From Geminicoccus sp. (GTDB taxonomy: Bacteria; Pseudomonadota; Alphaproteobacteria; UBA7985): a stretch of DNA of 64,000 bases. Under the pieces are notes generated by a model. The model did no database searches. It saw only the letters and a program-made list of their open reading frames with translations, and had not been told where the DNA came from. The DNA lies in assembly GCA_002708995.1 (NCBI GenBank), contig PAPT01000005.1, positions 1-64,000 of the forward strand, written 5' to 3'. The position numbers and the translations under genes were made by a program. Within the stretch, counting starts at the first letter, position 1; every line of letters starts with the position of its first letter. Below are positions 8,587 to 17,266 of the stretch, piece after piece.

Positions 8587-10041
8587 TTACTGGAAGGAAA
8601 TCCGGCCTTGCGGGCCTTCGCTGATCCCGTTTTCGCGGATGTAGTCCACGACGTGGGATGCCATCAGCTGCGAAGCATCGGCCGACAGTACCACCTCAGC
8701 GCCGGCAAACATGCCGTAGCCGTCACCCCCGCGGGCGAGGAAGTCGTTGGTCGCGACGGTGTAGGTCGCACCGGCGTCGATCGCGCTACCGTTGATCGAA
8801 GCGGAAACCACGCGCGAGCCCACGGCTGCGTTGCGGTCATAGACCACGGCCATGTTGCCCGAAACCTGCATGAAGCGGCCCGAAGTATCCTCGATCTTGG
8901 AAACGGCGTTTTCCAGTGCCGCCATGACGTCAGCCCCGCTCATGGCGAGAACCACGGTCTTGTTGCCGAACGGCAGCTCGGCGAAGACGTCCCGGGCGGT
9001 CATGACCGAACCGGCGTCATAGACCTTATCGCCGCGGATACCGCCGCCGTTGGTCATGCCGATATCGGCACCGGTGACCATCATCATGGCGTCGGTAGCT
9101 GCGTTACCGAAGTTGGTCTCCATGGTCCGGACCGAAGCGCGGCGGGTGTCGACATCGGCGCCCAGAACCGCGATTTCTTCGGACAGGGCTTCATCGAGCG
9201 CCTTTTCATAATCCGCAACCTTGGCCGCCATGTCGGCGTCTTCACCGCTTGGCTGCATGACGGTGAACGACGGCTCCCACTCGAGGTCGTCGTCATCCCA
9301 CTCCATGGCCAGATCGACGACAGGGATGTTGGCGCCCTGCGCGTTGCCTTCCATGATCACCCGCTTGCCGTTGTAGTGCAGGAACAGGTCGTGATCGTCA
9401 CCGGTGGCGATGATATCCGCCGCCCCGTTGCCAGCGAGCGCCAGGTCTTCGGAGAACGACGTATGTGCGAGCGCGATGACCAGATCGGCACCAGCGTCGG
9501 TCAGCTTGGCGCGCATGGCCTGCCCCATGGCGATGGTGTCTTCGAAGGTCCAGTCACCCGGCGATGACTTCTCCAGCGTGTCGTCGGAGGTCAGGCCGTA
9601 GATGCCGACCTGCACCGACCCGAGATCGACGATCAGATGTTCGGCGGCAAAGCCCGGCAGCTCACCGGCGCCGGTGCGGATGTTCGAGGAGACGATCGGG
9701 AAGGTCGCTTCGGCCATCCGCTGCTCCAGCACGTCCGGGCCGAAGTCAAACTCGTGGTTGCCCGGGGTGAAGGCATCGATGCCGAGGTGGTTCATCAGGT
9801 CGATGATGTGGGCGCCCTTGTCCAGCGAGGACAGAACCGACGGGGAAATCACGTCACCAGCGTGCAGCAGCAGGCTGTTGTCGGCCCCGGCGCGGGCTTC
9901 AGTGACGGCAGCCGCGATGCCCGGGAAGGCGTCCTTGCGGTCCACGTCGTTGAGCAGAATAATGCGTAGGTTTGTCGTTTCAGCGGAGGCGGTTGCTGTC
10001 GCAAGCAACAGACCCAAGCCGCCCAAAAATAGCTTTTTCAT
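8587..10041 (-). CDS. Exported 5'-nucleotidase / metallophosphatase
   Basis: A 484-residue bifunctional metallophosphatase/5'-nucleotidase (UshA-like) that would dephosphorylate nucleotides in the periplasm. The ATG at 10041 lies 8 bases behind AGGAG and gives a signal peptide, MKKLFLGGLGLLLATATASA, cleaved before ETTNLR; the track's GTG start three codons earlier is less likely. The N-terminal calcineurin-like domain shows LLHAGDVISPS, FTPGNHEFDFG and VIALAHTSFSED. The C-terminal nucleotidase domain shows GMTNGGGIRGD, ELPFGN and YTVATNDFLARGGDGYG. Near the N-terminus the usual NDxHG appears as NDVDRKD, as in some relatives. It is monocistronic, with a 287-bp leader region. Confidence 0.88.
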   Translation of the reverse strand: MKKLFLGGLGLLLATATASAETTNLRIILLNDVDRKDAFPGIAAAVTEARAGADNSLLLHAGDVISPSVLSSLDKGAHIIDLMNHLGIDAFTPGNHEFDFGPDVLEQRMAEATFPIVSSNIRTGAGELPGFAAEHLIVDLGSVQVGIYGLTSDDTLEKSSPGDWTFEDTIAMGQAMRAKLTDAGADLVIALAHTSFSEDLALAGNGAADIIATGDDHDLFLHYNGKRVIMEGNAQGANIPVVDLAMEWDDDDLEWEPSFTVMQPSGEDADMAAKVADYEKALDEALSEEIAVLGADVDTRRASVRTMETNFGNAATDAMMMVTGADIGMTNGGGIRGDKVYDAGSVMTARDVFAELPFGNKTVVLAMSGADVMAALENAVSKIEDTSGRFMQVSGNMAVVYDRNAAVGSRVVSASINGSAIDAGATYTVATNDFLARGGDGYGMFAGAEVVLSADASQLMASHVVDYIRENGISEGPQGRISFQ

Positions 10042-10328
10042 GAGAAACACTCCTGTTCTTCAAGCCCGAAGGCACTTTGCGGATCAGGGCCCTTAGAAAT
10101 TTCAGCCAGATTACAGACATGGGAAACTTTGATGATCGCAAGTGCCCGTTTGTTGAAAAAAATCGGCTTTTCTCTGGCTGTGACCACACGGAATGATGTC
10201 GTTCACCGGGGGCACATTGCCACTCAAAAATTGCAGAATTATCCACAAAATCGGGCCTAGGATTACAATTTCTGTCGATAAATCAGAGGGCAAATGTCTC
10301 GCACGCGCAGTCGTTCAGCAGCCCCGGC
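10042..10328. promoter_or_regulatory. Intergenic region with one perfect DnaA box
   Basis: This 287-bp spacer lies upstream of the nucleotidase gene and downstream of the GH43 gene, and is AT-rich compared with its surroundings. It contains TTATCCACA at 10239-10247, an exact match to the DnaA-box consensus. No cluster of further boxes is visible, so I do not call an origin. The ORFs listed here are uncharacteristic and likely spurious. Confidence 0.35.
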
Positions 10329-11948
10329 TCAGCCCTCGGTGTAGCGTGCGGCAGCAAAGGTCGCCTGCCGCACCTGCCCGGTCAGATCCTGCGCGGCCAT
10401 GCCGATGAAGGTGCCTGTGAAATTGGCATGCTCGCCGCGCCCGCCTTCGTCAGAGATCTCGAAACTGCTCAGCACAGACCCGAACGACGTCCACTCTCCG
10501 CCTTCGAGGCGGTAGCGGAACTGCAGCGCATCATAATTGATATCGACCCCGAGATGCAGCGTCTCCCCGCGCGGAACCGCCTCACCTTCGCCCACCGGAA
10601 AGTCGAGAGGACAGTCGGGCCAGCCCTTGATCGTCGATTGAATCATCAGGCGTTTAACGCCATCGTCGTCCTGACTGACACAGAGGTAGTGGAACATCTG
10701 ACGGTTGTAGTAGACGACCAGCCCGGCCATCTGCTGGAAGTCCTCGGGCTCAAATTCCATGCTGGTCTCGAAGCTGCAGCGGAACTCGGTCCGGCGTCGG
10801 GCGACCAGCGCCTGCTCGAACCAATTGCCGATGGACTCCCGCCCGAACAGCGTCAGGCGGCCGGGGTTTTCGGTCAGGGAAAACAGCCGCTCGGGCTCGG
10901 GTGAGCGCAGCCACTGGAAATCCATGGGCAGGCTGTCAGCGGCTGCAAAGTCATAGTCGACAACCTTCGCCGCGACAGGTTCAGCGCGGTCCTGCAGCGG
11001 TAGGTCTTCGGCCGCGACCGGTTCCACCCATCCATCGTCGCGAAAGCGCAGGCGAACCAGCCCGGCTTCGCGCCCCATGGGGGAGCGTCGGGTCTCGCCC
11101 GAAGCGCCGGTAACCCCGGTTTCAACCGGGCGGGAACACAGGAAACTGTGCAAGGCCGTGCCGTCGCCCAGATCGGCTAGCTGGCCGTGGCCGACGCGCT
11201 GGATGCCGTGCGTGCTGCCAGCGGTGTTCAACACTGGGTTCTGCGGATGGATCTCATAGGGACCATTGATGTCGCGCGCCCGAGCGTGGGTGACGGCGTG
11301 GTCGTAGCCGGTGCCGCCCTCGGCGGTGATCAGGTAGTAGAAACCATCTCGCTTGAAGATATGCGGGGCCTCGGTCATGCCGGTCGGGCTGCGATGGAAG
11401 ATCTTGCAGACCTTCCCAATCAAGCGCTGCTGCGCGTGATCGTACTCCTGCATCAGAATGCCGCCGAACAGGTCCGCTGGCGGCTGCCGCCCGGGAAGGG
11501 TCGCGCGGTGATCCCAGACCATGTTGAGCAGGTATTTGCGGCCATCTTCATCGTGGAACAGGGACGGGTCAAAGCCGGAATTATTCAAGTATACGCCCGG
11601 GGACCAAGGGCCGTCGATCGCGGGCGCGATGGTCAGGTAGTTGGGCGTGTCCTTGTAGTTGCCGTCAAAGCGGCGGACGTTGGTGTAGATCAGCCAGAAC
11701 AGGCCGTCGGCGTAACTCAGCGCCGGCGCCCAGACCCCGCAGCTGTCGGGATTGCCGCGCATGTCCAGCTGGTCGGCGCGGCTGAGCGGTCGGCTGACAA
11801 GCGCCCAGTTTTCGAGATCGCGCGAATGGTGAATCTGCACGCCCGGGTACCATTCGAAGGTCGAGGTCGCGAGGTAGAAATCCTCGCCGACCTTGCACAG
11901 ACTAGGATCGGCGTTGAAGCCGCGCAGAACCGGGTTCTTGAAGGTCAC
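10329..11948 (-). CDS. GH43 beta-xylosidase / arabinofuranosidase-like enzyme
   Basis: A 539-residue glycoside hydrolase of family 43, in the two-domain beta-xylosidase arrangement. The N-terminal five-bladed propeller starts NPVLRGFNADPSLCKVGEDFYLATSTFEWYPG, placing the catalytic base at Asp14. It continues with NNSGFDPSLFHDEDG (transition-state aspartate near 128) and MTEAPHIFKRDG (general acid glutamate near 187). The second half is the concanavalin-like C-terminal domain of this subfamily. There is no signal peptide, so it acts in the cytoplasm on imported xylo-oligosaccharides or similar. The start is a GTG preceded by AGGAG at 7 bases. With the PfkB kinase and the ABC ATPase remnant nearby, it may be left over from a pentose-utilisation locus. 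Confidence 0.9.
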   Translation of the reverse strand: MTFKNPVLRGFNADPSLCKVGEDFYLATSTFEWYPGVQIHHSRDLENWALVSRPLSRADQLDMRGNPDSCGVWAPALSYADGLFWLIYTNVRRFDGNYKDTPNYLTIAPAIDGPWSPGVYLNNSGFDPSLFHDEDGRKYLLNMVWDHRATLPGRQPPADLFGGILMQEYDHAQQRLIGKVCKIFHRSPTGMTEAPHIFKRDGFYYLITAEGGTGYDHAVTHARARDINGPYEIHPQNPVLNTAGSTHGIQRVGHGQLADLGDGTALHSFLCSRPVETGVTGASGETRRSPMGREAGLVRLRFRDDGWVEPVAAEDLPLQDRAEPVAAKVVDYDFAAADSLPMDFQWLRSPEPERLFSLTENPGRLTLFGRESIGNWFEQALVARRRTEFRCSFETSMEFEPEDFQQMAGLVVYYNRQMFHYLCVSQDDDGVKRLMIQSTIKGWPDCPLDFPVGEGEAVPRGETLHLGVDINYDALQFRYRLEGGEWTSFGSVLSSFEISDEGGRGEHANFTGTFIGMAAQDLTGQVRQATFAAARYTEG

Positions 11949-12224
11949 GGGTGGTCTCCTGATGCAGGCTCGACAGGTTCGCAGGCGCCAAAGCCAGCCA
12001 GACGCATCGCCAGACCGGTCATCCTCGGCCCCTCAGATGTACTGCATTCGGGGCATTTCTTCGACGGCTTCTTCGGCCTTTGGCGCAGAAAACCTGCCGC
12101 CGGAGCAATCTTCCTTCGTGCCGCGCGCCCTGCCCTCAATTCTCATGGTATCTGGCGTGGGTCGGCGTAGTATGGCTTCGGCCATCAGGACCGCACAGCA
12201 GTAACGGAGAAGGACCCCAGCGCC
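11949..12224. other. Intergenic region between GH43 and threonine aldolase genes
   Basis: This 276-bp spacer separates two divergently oriented genes and should contain both promoters. I see no clear promoter hexamers or strong inverted repeat. A minus-strand ORF (12033-12473) ends here with a protein-like tail (APKAEEAVEEMPRMQYI). However, most of it is antisense to the aldolase, so it is not called. Confidence 0.3.
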
Positions 12225-13253
12225 ATGATCGATTTCTACTCGGACACCAAGACCCGGCCGAGCCGCGCCATGCGCGAGGCCATGCTCGACGCGCCCGTTG
12301 GCGATGAGCAGAAAGGTGAGGATCCGACCACCCGGGCGCTCGAGGAACGCGTCGCCGACCTGCTGGGCAAGGAAGCCGCGGTCTTTCTCCCCTCGGGCAC
12401 CATGTGCAATGAGATTACACTCAAGATCTGGCTGCAGCCGGGGGACGCGCTGATCGCTGACCGCCTGGGCCACGTGATTACATCAGAGGGCGGTGGACCA
12501 GCCGCGCTGGCCGGAGCCATGATCCACCCGGTGGATACGACCGACGGTATTTTCAGCCCCGAAGACGTGAACGACGGGGTCAATTTCCCAAGCCGCTACG
12601 CCCCGCGGACCCGGCTCGTGTGCGTGGAGCAGACCTTCAATCTCAAGGGTGGTACGGTCTGGCCGGTGGCGCAGCTCGACGCCGTATCCGCGGCTGCGAA
12701 GGCGGCCGGTCTGGCCACACATATGGACGGCGCCCGGCTCATGAACGCCGTGGTTGCTTCGGGCGTGGAAGCCTCGGTTCACGCGGCGGGATACGACAGC
12801 GTGTGGATCGATTTCACCAAGGGTCTGGGCGCCCCCGTGGGTGCCGTCCTAGCCGGTTCGCGGGACTTCATCGAAGAAGCATGGCGCTTCAAGCAGATGA
12901 TGGGCGGCGCCATGCGCCAGTCCGGCGTGCTGGCGGCCATGTGCCTGTACGCGCTCAACCACCACGTCGAGCGGCTGGCCGAGGATCACGCGCTGGCCAC
13001 CACCATCGCGGCCCGCATCGCCGATCTGCCCCTCATCGCATCGGTCACCGCGCCGCAGACGAATCTGCTGTTCTTCACCATTGCCAAGCAGGGGCCTACG
13101 GGGGCGGCGCTGACGGAAAGCTGTGCTCGGTATGGCGTGCAGATCGGGTCATTCGGGCCACGCCAGATCCGCGTCGTGACCCACCTCGATGTAGGCCCCG
13201 GTGATGTTGATCCACTGATCGATGCCCTCGCCGCTGGTCTCGTAGCGGGCTGA
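12225..13253 (+). CDS. ltaE: Low-specificity L-threonine aldolase
   Basis: A 342-residue PLP-dependent aldolase of fold type I; it cleaves L-threonine or L-allo-threonine to glycine and acetaldehyde in the cytoplasm. The start MIDFYSDTKTRPSRAMREAM matches the family, where DFxSDTxT-P is characteristic. GEDPTTRALEERVADLLGKEAAVFLPSGTMCN follows. THMDGARLMNA provides the aspartate that contacts the PLP ring nitrogen, and WIDFTKGLGAPVGAVLAGS carries the PLP-binding lysine. AAGGA precedes the ATG at slightly long spacing. It stands alone, with a decayed hydrolase tail downstream. Confidence 0.9.
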   Translation: MIDFYSDTKTRPSRAMREAMLDAPVGDEQKGEDPTTRALEERVADLLGKEAAVFLPSGTMCNEITLKIWLQPGDALIADRLGHVITSEGGGPAALAGAMIHPVDTTDGIFSPEDVNDGVNFPSRYAPRTRLVCVEQTFNLKGGTVWPVAQLDAVSAAAKAAGLATHMDGARLMNAVVASGVEASVHAAGYDSVWIDFTKGLGAPVGAVLAGSRDFIEEAWRFKQMMGGAMRQSGVLAAMCLYALNHHVERLAEDHALATTIAARIADLPLIASVTAPQTNLLFFTIAKQGPTGAALTESCARYGVQIGSFGPRQIRVVTHLDVGPGDVDPLIDALAAGLVAG

Positions 13254-13273
13254 CCCGCTCGGCCCGCCGGCAT

Positions 13274-13414
13274 TCAAAGCGTCAAGCTGGCGAGGTCTTG
13301 GGCAGTTTCAACGGCACCACCGAAGGCGGCTTCTGCCTCCGCCAGTATGCTGGCGTGGATCTCCGGGCTGGCATCGATGTGTCCCCTGAGGTGGGTCAGG
13401 ATCAGGCGGCGACC
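13274..13414 (-). pseudogene. C-terminal remnant of an MBL-fold (RNase Z-like) hydrolase
   Basis: The minus strand in this gap reads RRLILTHLRGHIDASPEIHASILAEAEAAFGG...DLASLTL and then TGA at 13276-13274. Its composition and order are strongly protein-like. They resemble the end of metallo-beta-lactamase-fold hydrolases, where a LxLTHxR segment with a late metal-binding histidine precedes a helix and a short terminal strand. The reading frame runs into the end of the FAD oxidoreductase gene (stop at 13402), so only about 45 codons survive. It is absent from the ORF track because it lacks a start codon. Family assignment is by pattern only. Confidence 0.5.
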
Positions 13415-14730
13415 AGCTCGGCGTTACCTAAGCCGCGCACGCCCTGCGCGCTCAAGTCGGCGACCAGCGCGCCGGTGTCGACCTGCTGCACCGCACAGCC
13501 GGCGTCGATGGCCAGCTTCGCCGCCGTCCCGGCCGCCTGACCCATCGCCATGCACTGCGGCATGCCGCGTACCGAGGCGAAGGCCACCGCGTCCGCTGAC
13601 ACGATCCGGCCGCAGAACATCAGGTTTTCGATCTCCGCGGGGATCAGTGCACGGAAGGGAATGGTGTAGTAGCTGCCCTCGGCCACCGCGACATCGTGGG
13701 TCATGGCGGCGCTTGCGCGCATGACATCATCCACCGGGTTATCGCAGCAGACGATGCCGTCGGCGAAGCGGGTGCCGCGCGCGAGGTCTTCGCCGGTGAT
13801 GCGGTAGGCGCCTTCGAGCTTCCGGGTCTCGCGGACGCCGACCGTGGGCGAAAGCTGCGCCATATAGGCGTGCTCGAAGCCCGGCACGTCGGCGCGGAGA
13901 AACTGCGCCAGCTGATGGCAGCGGCGGCGGCCTTCCTGCGTCGCCTGCGCGACAGCCACCGGGTCAATGCCGTTGACCCCGCGCACGTGCACCGAATTGC
14001 AGAAAACGTCACCTCGGTGAAAGCCCTTCATCAGGTAGAGCTTGGCCAGATCCGGGTGCAGGCGGCCTTCGGCGACGCCGCGCGCGGCGAACCGCGTGAA
14101 ATAAGGGTCCGGCTCGGCGAAGGCCCGGTCCCAGTCGACCCCGAGCATGTGAAAGGAAATCGTCACCCCCATCATGTTCCCCTGCGCGTCACCGAGGACG
14201 TAGGGCACCCCGGCCTTGGCCGAGATATCGCCATCGCCCGAACAGTCGATGACCATCCGCGGTTGGAGGGTAAAGCCGCCGTTGCGGTTGAAACACTCAA
14301 CGCGCTCGATCCGGCGGCCGGCGGCGTCCATAACCGGTGCCAGCGCGGTCGCGTTTAGCCGCAGCGACACCCCGGCTTCTTCGAGCATCTCGAACATGGT
14401 CAGGGTGGCGATGTCGTGATCGTAGATGATTTCAGGACCAAAATTCTCCAGCGTGCAGGGCCGTTTTTCCGCTGCGGGTGGGTCCATGGTGGCGAGCCGT
14501 TCGGTCAGCTCCTCCAGCACCCCGCCGATGATGGTATCGACCGGATAGCCCCCGCCCCACGGCATGCCGGGGCAGAATGCCATGACGCCGCCGACCTTGG
14601 TCGTGGCTTCGAGCAGAACGGTCCGCAGGCCCTTGCGACCGGCGGCTATCGCAGCGCCGAAACCGGCGGTGCCGCCGCCGACGACCAGAACATCTGCCTC
14701 TTCGATCGAACCCACCATCGTGACCGCCAT
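13402..14730 (-). CDS. FAD-dependent oxidoreductase (FAD_oxidored family)
   Basis: A 442-residue flavoprotein. The N-terminus has the dinucleotide-binding signature ADVLVVGGGTAGFGAAIAAGRKGLRTVLLEATTKVGG, with the terminal acidic residue of the Rossmann motif. A later RMVIDCSGDGDISAKAGVPY is the second FAD contact. Near the C-terminus, NLMFCGRIVSADAVAFASVRGMPQCMAMGQAAGTAAKLA closes the FAD site, as in the pfam12831-type oxidoreductases. The substrate is not identifiable. The start at ATG 14730 (a TTG immediately precedes it) follows GAGG at long spacing. It lies divergent to the GST gene, with about 115 bp between them. Confidence 0.85.
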   Translation of the reverse strand: MAVTMVGSIEEADVLVVGGGTAGFGAAIAAGRKGLRTVLLEATTKVGGVMAFCPGMPWGGGYPVDTIIGGVLEELTERLATMDPPAAEKRPCTLENFGPEIIYDHDIATLTMFEMLEEAGVSLRLNATALAPVMDAAGRRIERVECFNRNGGFTLQPRMVIDCSGDGDISAKAGVPYVLGDAQGNMMGVTISFHMLGVDWDRAFAEPDPYFTRFAARGVAEGRLHPDLAKLYLMKGFHRGDVFCNSVHVRGVNGIDPVAVAQATQEGRRRCHQLAQFLRADVPGFEHAYMAQLSPTVGVRETRKLEGAYRITGEDLARGTRFADGIVCCDNPVDDVMRASAAMTHDVAVAEGSYYTIPFRALIPAEIENLMFCGRIVSADAVAFASVRGMPQCMAMGQAAGTAAKLAIDAGCAVQQVDTGALVADLSAQGVRGLGNAELVAA

Positions 14731-14845
14731 CAATGCTGTTGCCTCTACAGGCGACTATCAGCAATTGCGCGGCGGAATGAAAGCCCATTCAAAGTCCGGG
14801 TCTGCGGGGCTATCCTAGGGTTTCAATCGCGCGGGGGAACAGTCA

Positions 14846-15556
14846 ATGGCAAGCAACGACAACGCGGCACAGGATGGCTCGCGGTTCCAGCTATACGGCT
14901 GCTGGCGGTCGACCTGCACGCACCGGGCGATCCTTGCGCTGCGCTTCCACGGCGTCGATTGTGACTATCATCCCATTAACCTGACAGCGCGGGAGCAGGA
15001 AAGCCCAGAGTTTCTCGCCATTTCACCGGATGCGCAGGTGCCTGTGCTGGTCTTCGGCGACAACGTGCTGACCCAGTCGCTCGCCATCGTATCGCTGATC
15101 GAAAGTCTGGCAGAGGGAAGCCCCGCTGACCTCGGCGACCGGCGGCTGTTCCCGGTTGACCCGGAAGCCAAGGCCCGCACCATCACCATCTGTGAACGCG
15201 TCTCCTCCTATATCCAGCCCATGACCCTGCCCGGTGCGATCCGGCGATCAATTCGGACACACTTTTCCGATCAGGACGACGGCACCTTTGACCGGCAGGC
15301 GAAGGGCTTTATCGACGCCATGCTGATCAGCAATCTGGGCCTGCTGGACGCCGTATTTGCCCGCAGCGATGGTCCCTTTGCCCTTGGTCGCGCTGTTTCT
15401 GCCGCTGATATTTTCGTCTATCCGCAGTTGCTGGGGGCCAGACGGCTCGGCCTCGATCTGGCGCCGTTCCCGCATTTGTCGGCGCAGGCCGAAGCCATGG
15501 CCGAGCTGGATTTCGTCAGGGCCGCAGACCCGCTGGCCCTGTCCGACGCACCTTGA
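14846..15556 (+). CDS. Glutathione S-transferase (zeta-like)
   Basis: A 236-residue GST-fold protein. The N-terminal thioredoxin-like domain reads FQLYGCWRSTCTHRAILALRFHGVDCDYHPINL. The CWRSTC segment replaces the SSCSWRVR-type motif of zeta-class GSTs and maleylacetoacetate isomerases. The cis-proline region AQVPVL and the glutathione-contacting TQSLAIVSLIE follow. The C-terminal helical domain includes FALGRAVSAADIFVYPQLLGARRLG, the usual N-cap region. It could act as an isomerase or a detoxifying transferase; I cannot choose between them. GGGGGA precedes the ATG. Confidence 0.8.
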   Translation: MASNDNAAQDGSRFQLYGCWRSTCTHRAILALRFHGVDCDYHPINLTAREQESPEFLAISPDAQVPVLVFGDNVLTQSLAIVSLIESLAEGSPADLGDRRLFPVDPEAKARTITICERVSSYIQPMTLPGAIRRSIRTHFSDQDDGTFDRQAKGFIDAMLISNLGLLDAVFARSDGPFALGRAVSAADIFVYPQLLGARRLGLDLAPFPHLSAQAEAMAELDFVRAADPLALSDAP

Positions 15557-15565
15557 AGGGCTGGT

Positions 15566-17266
15566 TCAGCGCCCGCTGTCGTCCGTCAGGTCTCCGAGCA
15601 CTGTCACGCCCTGATTGAGGGCCGGACCATCCGTTCGACCGTCCCACTTCGCCCGGCTCTTCTCGTCGATGGCTGCGATGGCAGCATCTGATAGCTTCTG
15701 CTCCCAGTCGTTGGTCGTGCCCGAGCGGAAGTAGACCTTGGGGTTGAGGTGGAAGCTCTGCGGGTTGTTGGTGACCTCGTCCTTCATCTTCTTGAACTCG
15801 GTTGCTTCCGCAATCCGCGCCATCGCACCCTCAGAGAACGAAGTATGAGGGAGCAGAAAGCGCGCCAGCGCCCGCGCGACTTCGGGCTTACGGTTGACCA
15901 TGTCTTCGTAACTGAGCGCCAGAATGTGGTGCGGCGCGATGCGCTGATCCTTGCGACTGATCCAGCCGCTGACGTGGTCATGGTAGTCGCCGAAGTAGAG
16001 ATTGCCCCCGACGAACAGCTCGACGAATTCGTCCATGCTCAGGTCTTCAGGCACGGCCAGCAGCGGGTGGCGCTTCCAGAAGAAGTACTGGGACACAGCC
16101 ACGGCCTTTGGGTCACGATAGACCATGATGAATTTGGTCTGCGGGTGCAGACTGCGGGCGGGCATGTCGTCGTAGCTGCAGTGGACGTACCACGCCCGCG
16201 GGGTGTCGTGGGTGCGGGCGATATGCTCGTCGATCCACGCGCGGCCGTGCTGGGAGACGGAGACCTCGGGCCAGGGAACGGTAACGTGGCCGATATCCCG
16301 GGTGTCGTAAACATTCGCACGGTGCTTCAGGCCCTCGTGCAGCAACTCAACCACGAACTTCTTTGCCAGGTGGGTGCCGACTTTCTGGTGCGTGGCGATA
16401 AAGATGTCGTGCGCGTCCGTATCCCAGCTGCGCGCGAGGTCGGCATTCGCCGCGACGTCGATGAAGGGCGGAAACACCGTCTTGCCATAGAGACCGTGCA
16501 GAAAGCCCTCACCGTGCAAAGCGGTGGCAGGCTCGAAGGTGCGCAGCATGTGCCCGCCCCGGATCGCGGATTCCTGCTGGTCGAGCGCCTTGATTTCCTG
16601 ATCCAGACGCTCAAGCTCGACGACGGTGTCCTGGTGCTGATGCAGGACTTGCACCGTCTGCGAGATGCTGTGGCACAGCTCCTCCAGCAGCCCTTGGTCA
16701 CGATCGCTCCACGCCACCGGCCGTTCACCGTTCATGACCTGCAGGGCACCGATGGCGTTGCCTGTCGAAGGGCAGAACACGGGCGCGGTCATGGCGCTCT
16801 GTGGCCGGTAACCCAGCTTTTCACCGACGCTTACAAAGGCGCCCTTGCCGTTGGAGAGGTCGTTGTCGATGCAGGTTTGACGGTTGCGGATGGCCTCCCC
16901 CACCAAGGAGCCCTCGGCCTCGACGACGATCGATCGCTGGGTGACCCCGGTCCCGGCCTCCAGCCAGACGCTCTGGCTGTCCCGGCTAATCACGAACAGC
17001 CCGAAGCGATCGATATCGAACAGCACAGGCAAGGTGGTGGAGAGCAGGTTGGAGACGTCGTTGTTGCGCGTCCTCGCCCACTGCTCGGCGACGGTTTGGC
17101 GTTTTCGTGTTGCAGCGCTGAGGCGCTCAGCGGCGGTTGGTGAGGGCACGACGGCACTTTCGTTCAGCCTGCCCGTCTGTCCACGGGGTGAGGAGTCAGG
17201 GCAGATTAATCCGCCAAGATAGTCCGAACCGGTCCCTGCACCAGCCGAAGCGCTGACTGAAGCCAT
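15566..17266 (-). CDS. GAF domain-sulfotransferase fusion protein
   Basis: Up to 566 residues. Roughly residues 60-210 form a GAF-like sensory domain (LPVLFDIDRFGLFVISRD...GSLVGEAIRNRQTCIDND...YRPQSAMTAPVFCPSTGNAIGALQVMNG...WSDRDQGLLEELCHSIS). A short coiled-coil-like linker (VVELERLDQEIKALDQQE) follows. From about 285 to 545 lies a PAPS-dependent sulfotransferase: DIFIATHQKVGTHLAKK is the 5'-phosphosulfate loop and KFIMVYRDPKAVAVSQYF the 3'-phosphate-binding motif. It would transfer sulfate to an unknown acceptor, possibly controlled by a ligand of the GAF domain. The ATG at 17266 overlaps the PhnB gene by 71 bp, so a GTG at 17149 is an alternative start. There is no signal peptide. Confidence 0.78.
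   Translation of the reverse strand: MASVSASAGAGTGSDYLGGLICPDSSPRGQTGRLNESAVVPSPTAAERLSAATRKRQTVAEQWARTRNNDVSNLLSTTLPVLFDIDRFGLFVISRDSQSVWLEAGTGVTQRSIVVEAEGSLVGEAIRNRQTCIDNDLSNGKGAFVSVGEKLGYRPQSAMTAPVFCPSTGNAIGALQVMNGERPVAWSDRDQGLLEELCHSISQTVQVLHQHQDTVVELERLDQEIKALDQQESAIRGGHMLRTFEPATALHGEGFLHGLYGKTVFPPFIDVAANADLARSWDTDAHDIFIATHQKVGTHLAKKFVVELLHEGLKHRANVYDTRDIGHVTVPWPEVSVSQHGRAWIDEHIARTHDTPRAWYVHCSYDDMPARSLHPQTKFIMVYRDPKAVAVSQYFFWKRHPLLAVPEDLSMDEFVELFVGGNLYFGDYHDHVSGWISRKDQRIAPHHILALSYEDMVNRKPEVARALARFLLPHTSFSEGAMARIAEATEFKKMKDEVTNNPQSFHLNPKVYFRSGTTNDWEQKLSDAAIAAIDEKSRAKWDGRTDGPALNQGVTVLGDLTDDSGR

Noticed and set aside
10200-10260. Possible replication origin
   Set aside because: Only one DnaA box is present, with no AT-rich unwinding cluster or origin-associated genes.
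12033-12473. Minus-strand ORF of 146 residues overlapping the start of ltaE
   Set aside because: More than half is antisense to the well-supported threonine aldolase. Only the last ~20 residues look protein-like, and no domain is recognisable.
15749-17143. 464-residue plus-strand ORF
   Set aside because: Antisense to the GAF-sulfotransferase, which has clear motifs; no domain in the antisense frame.
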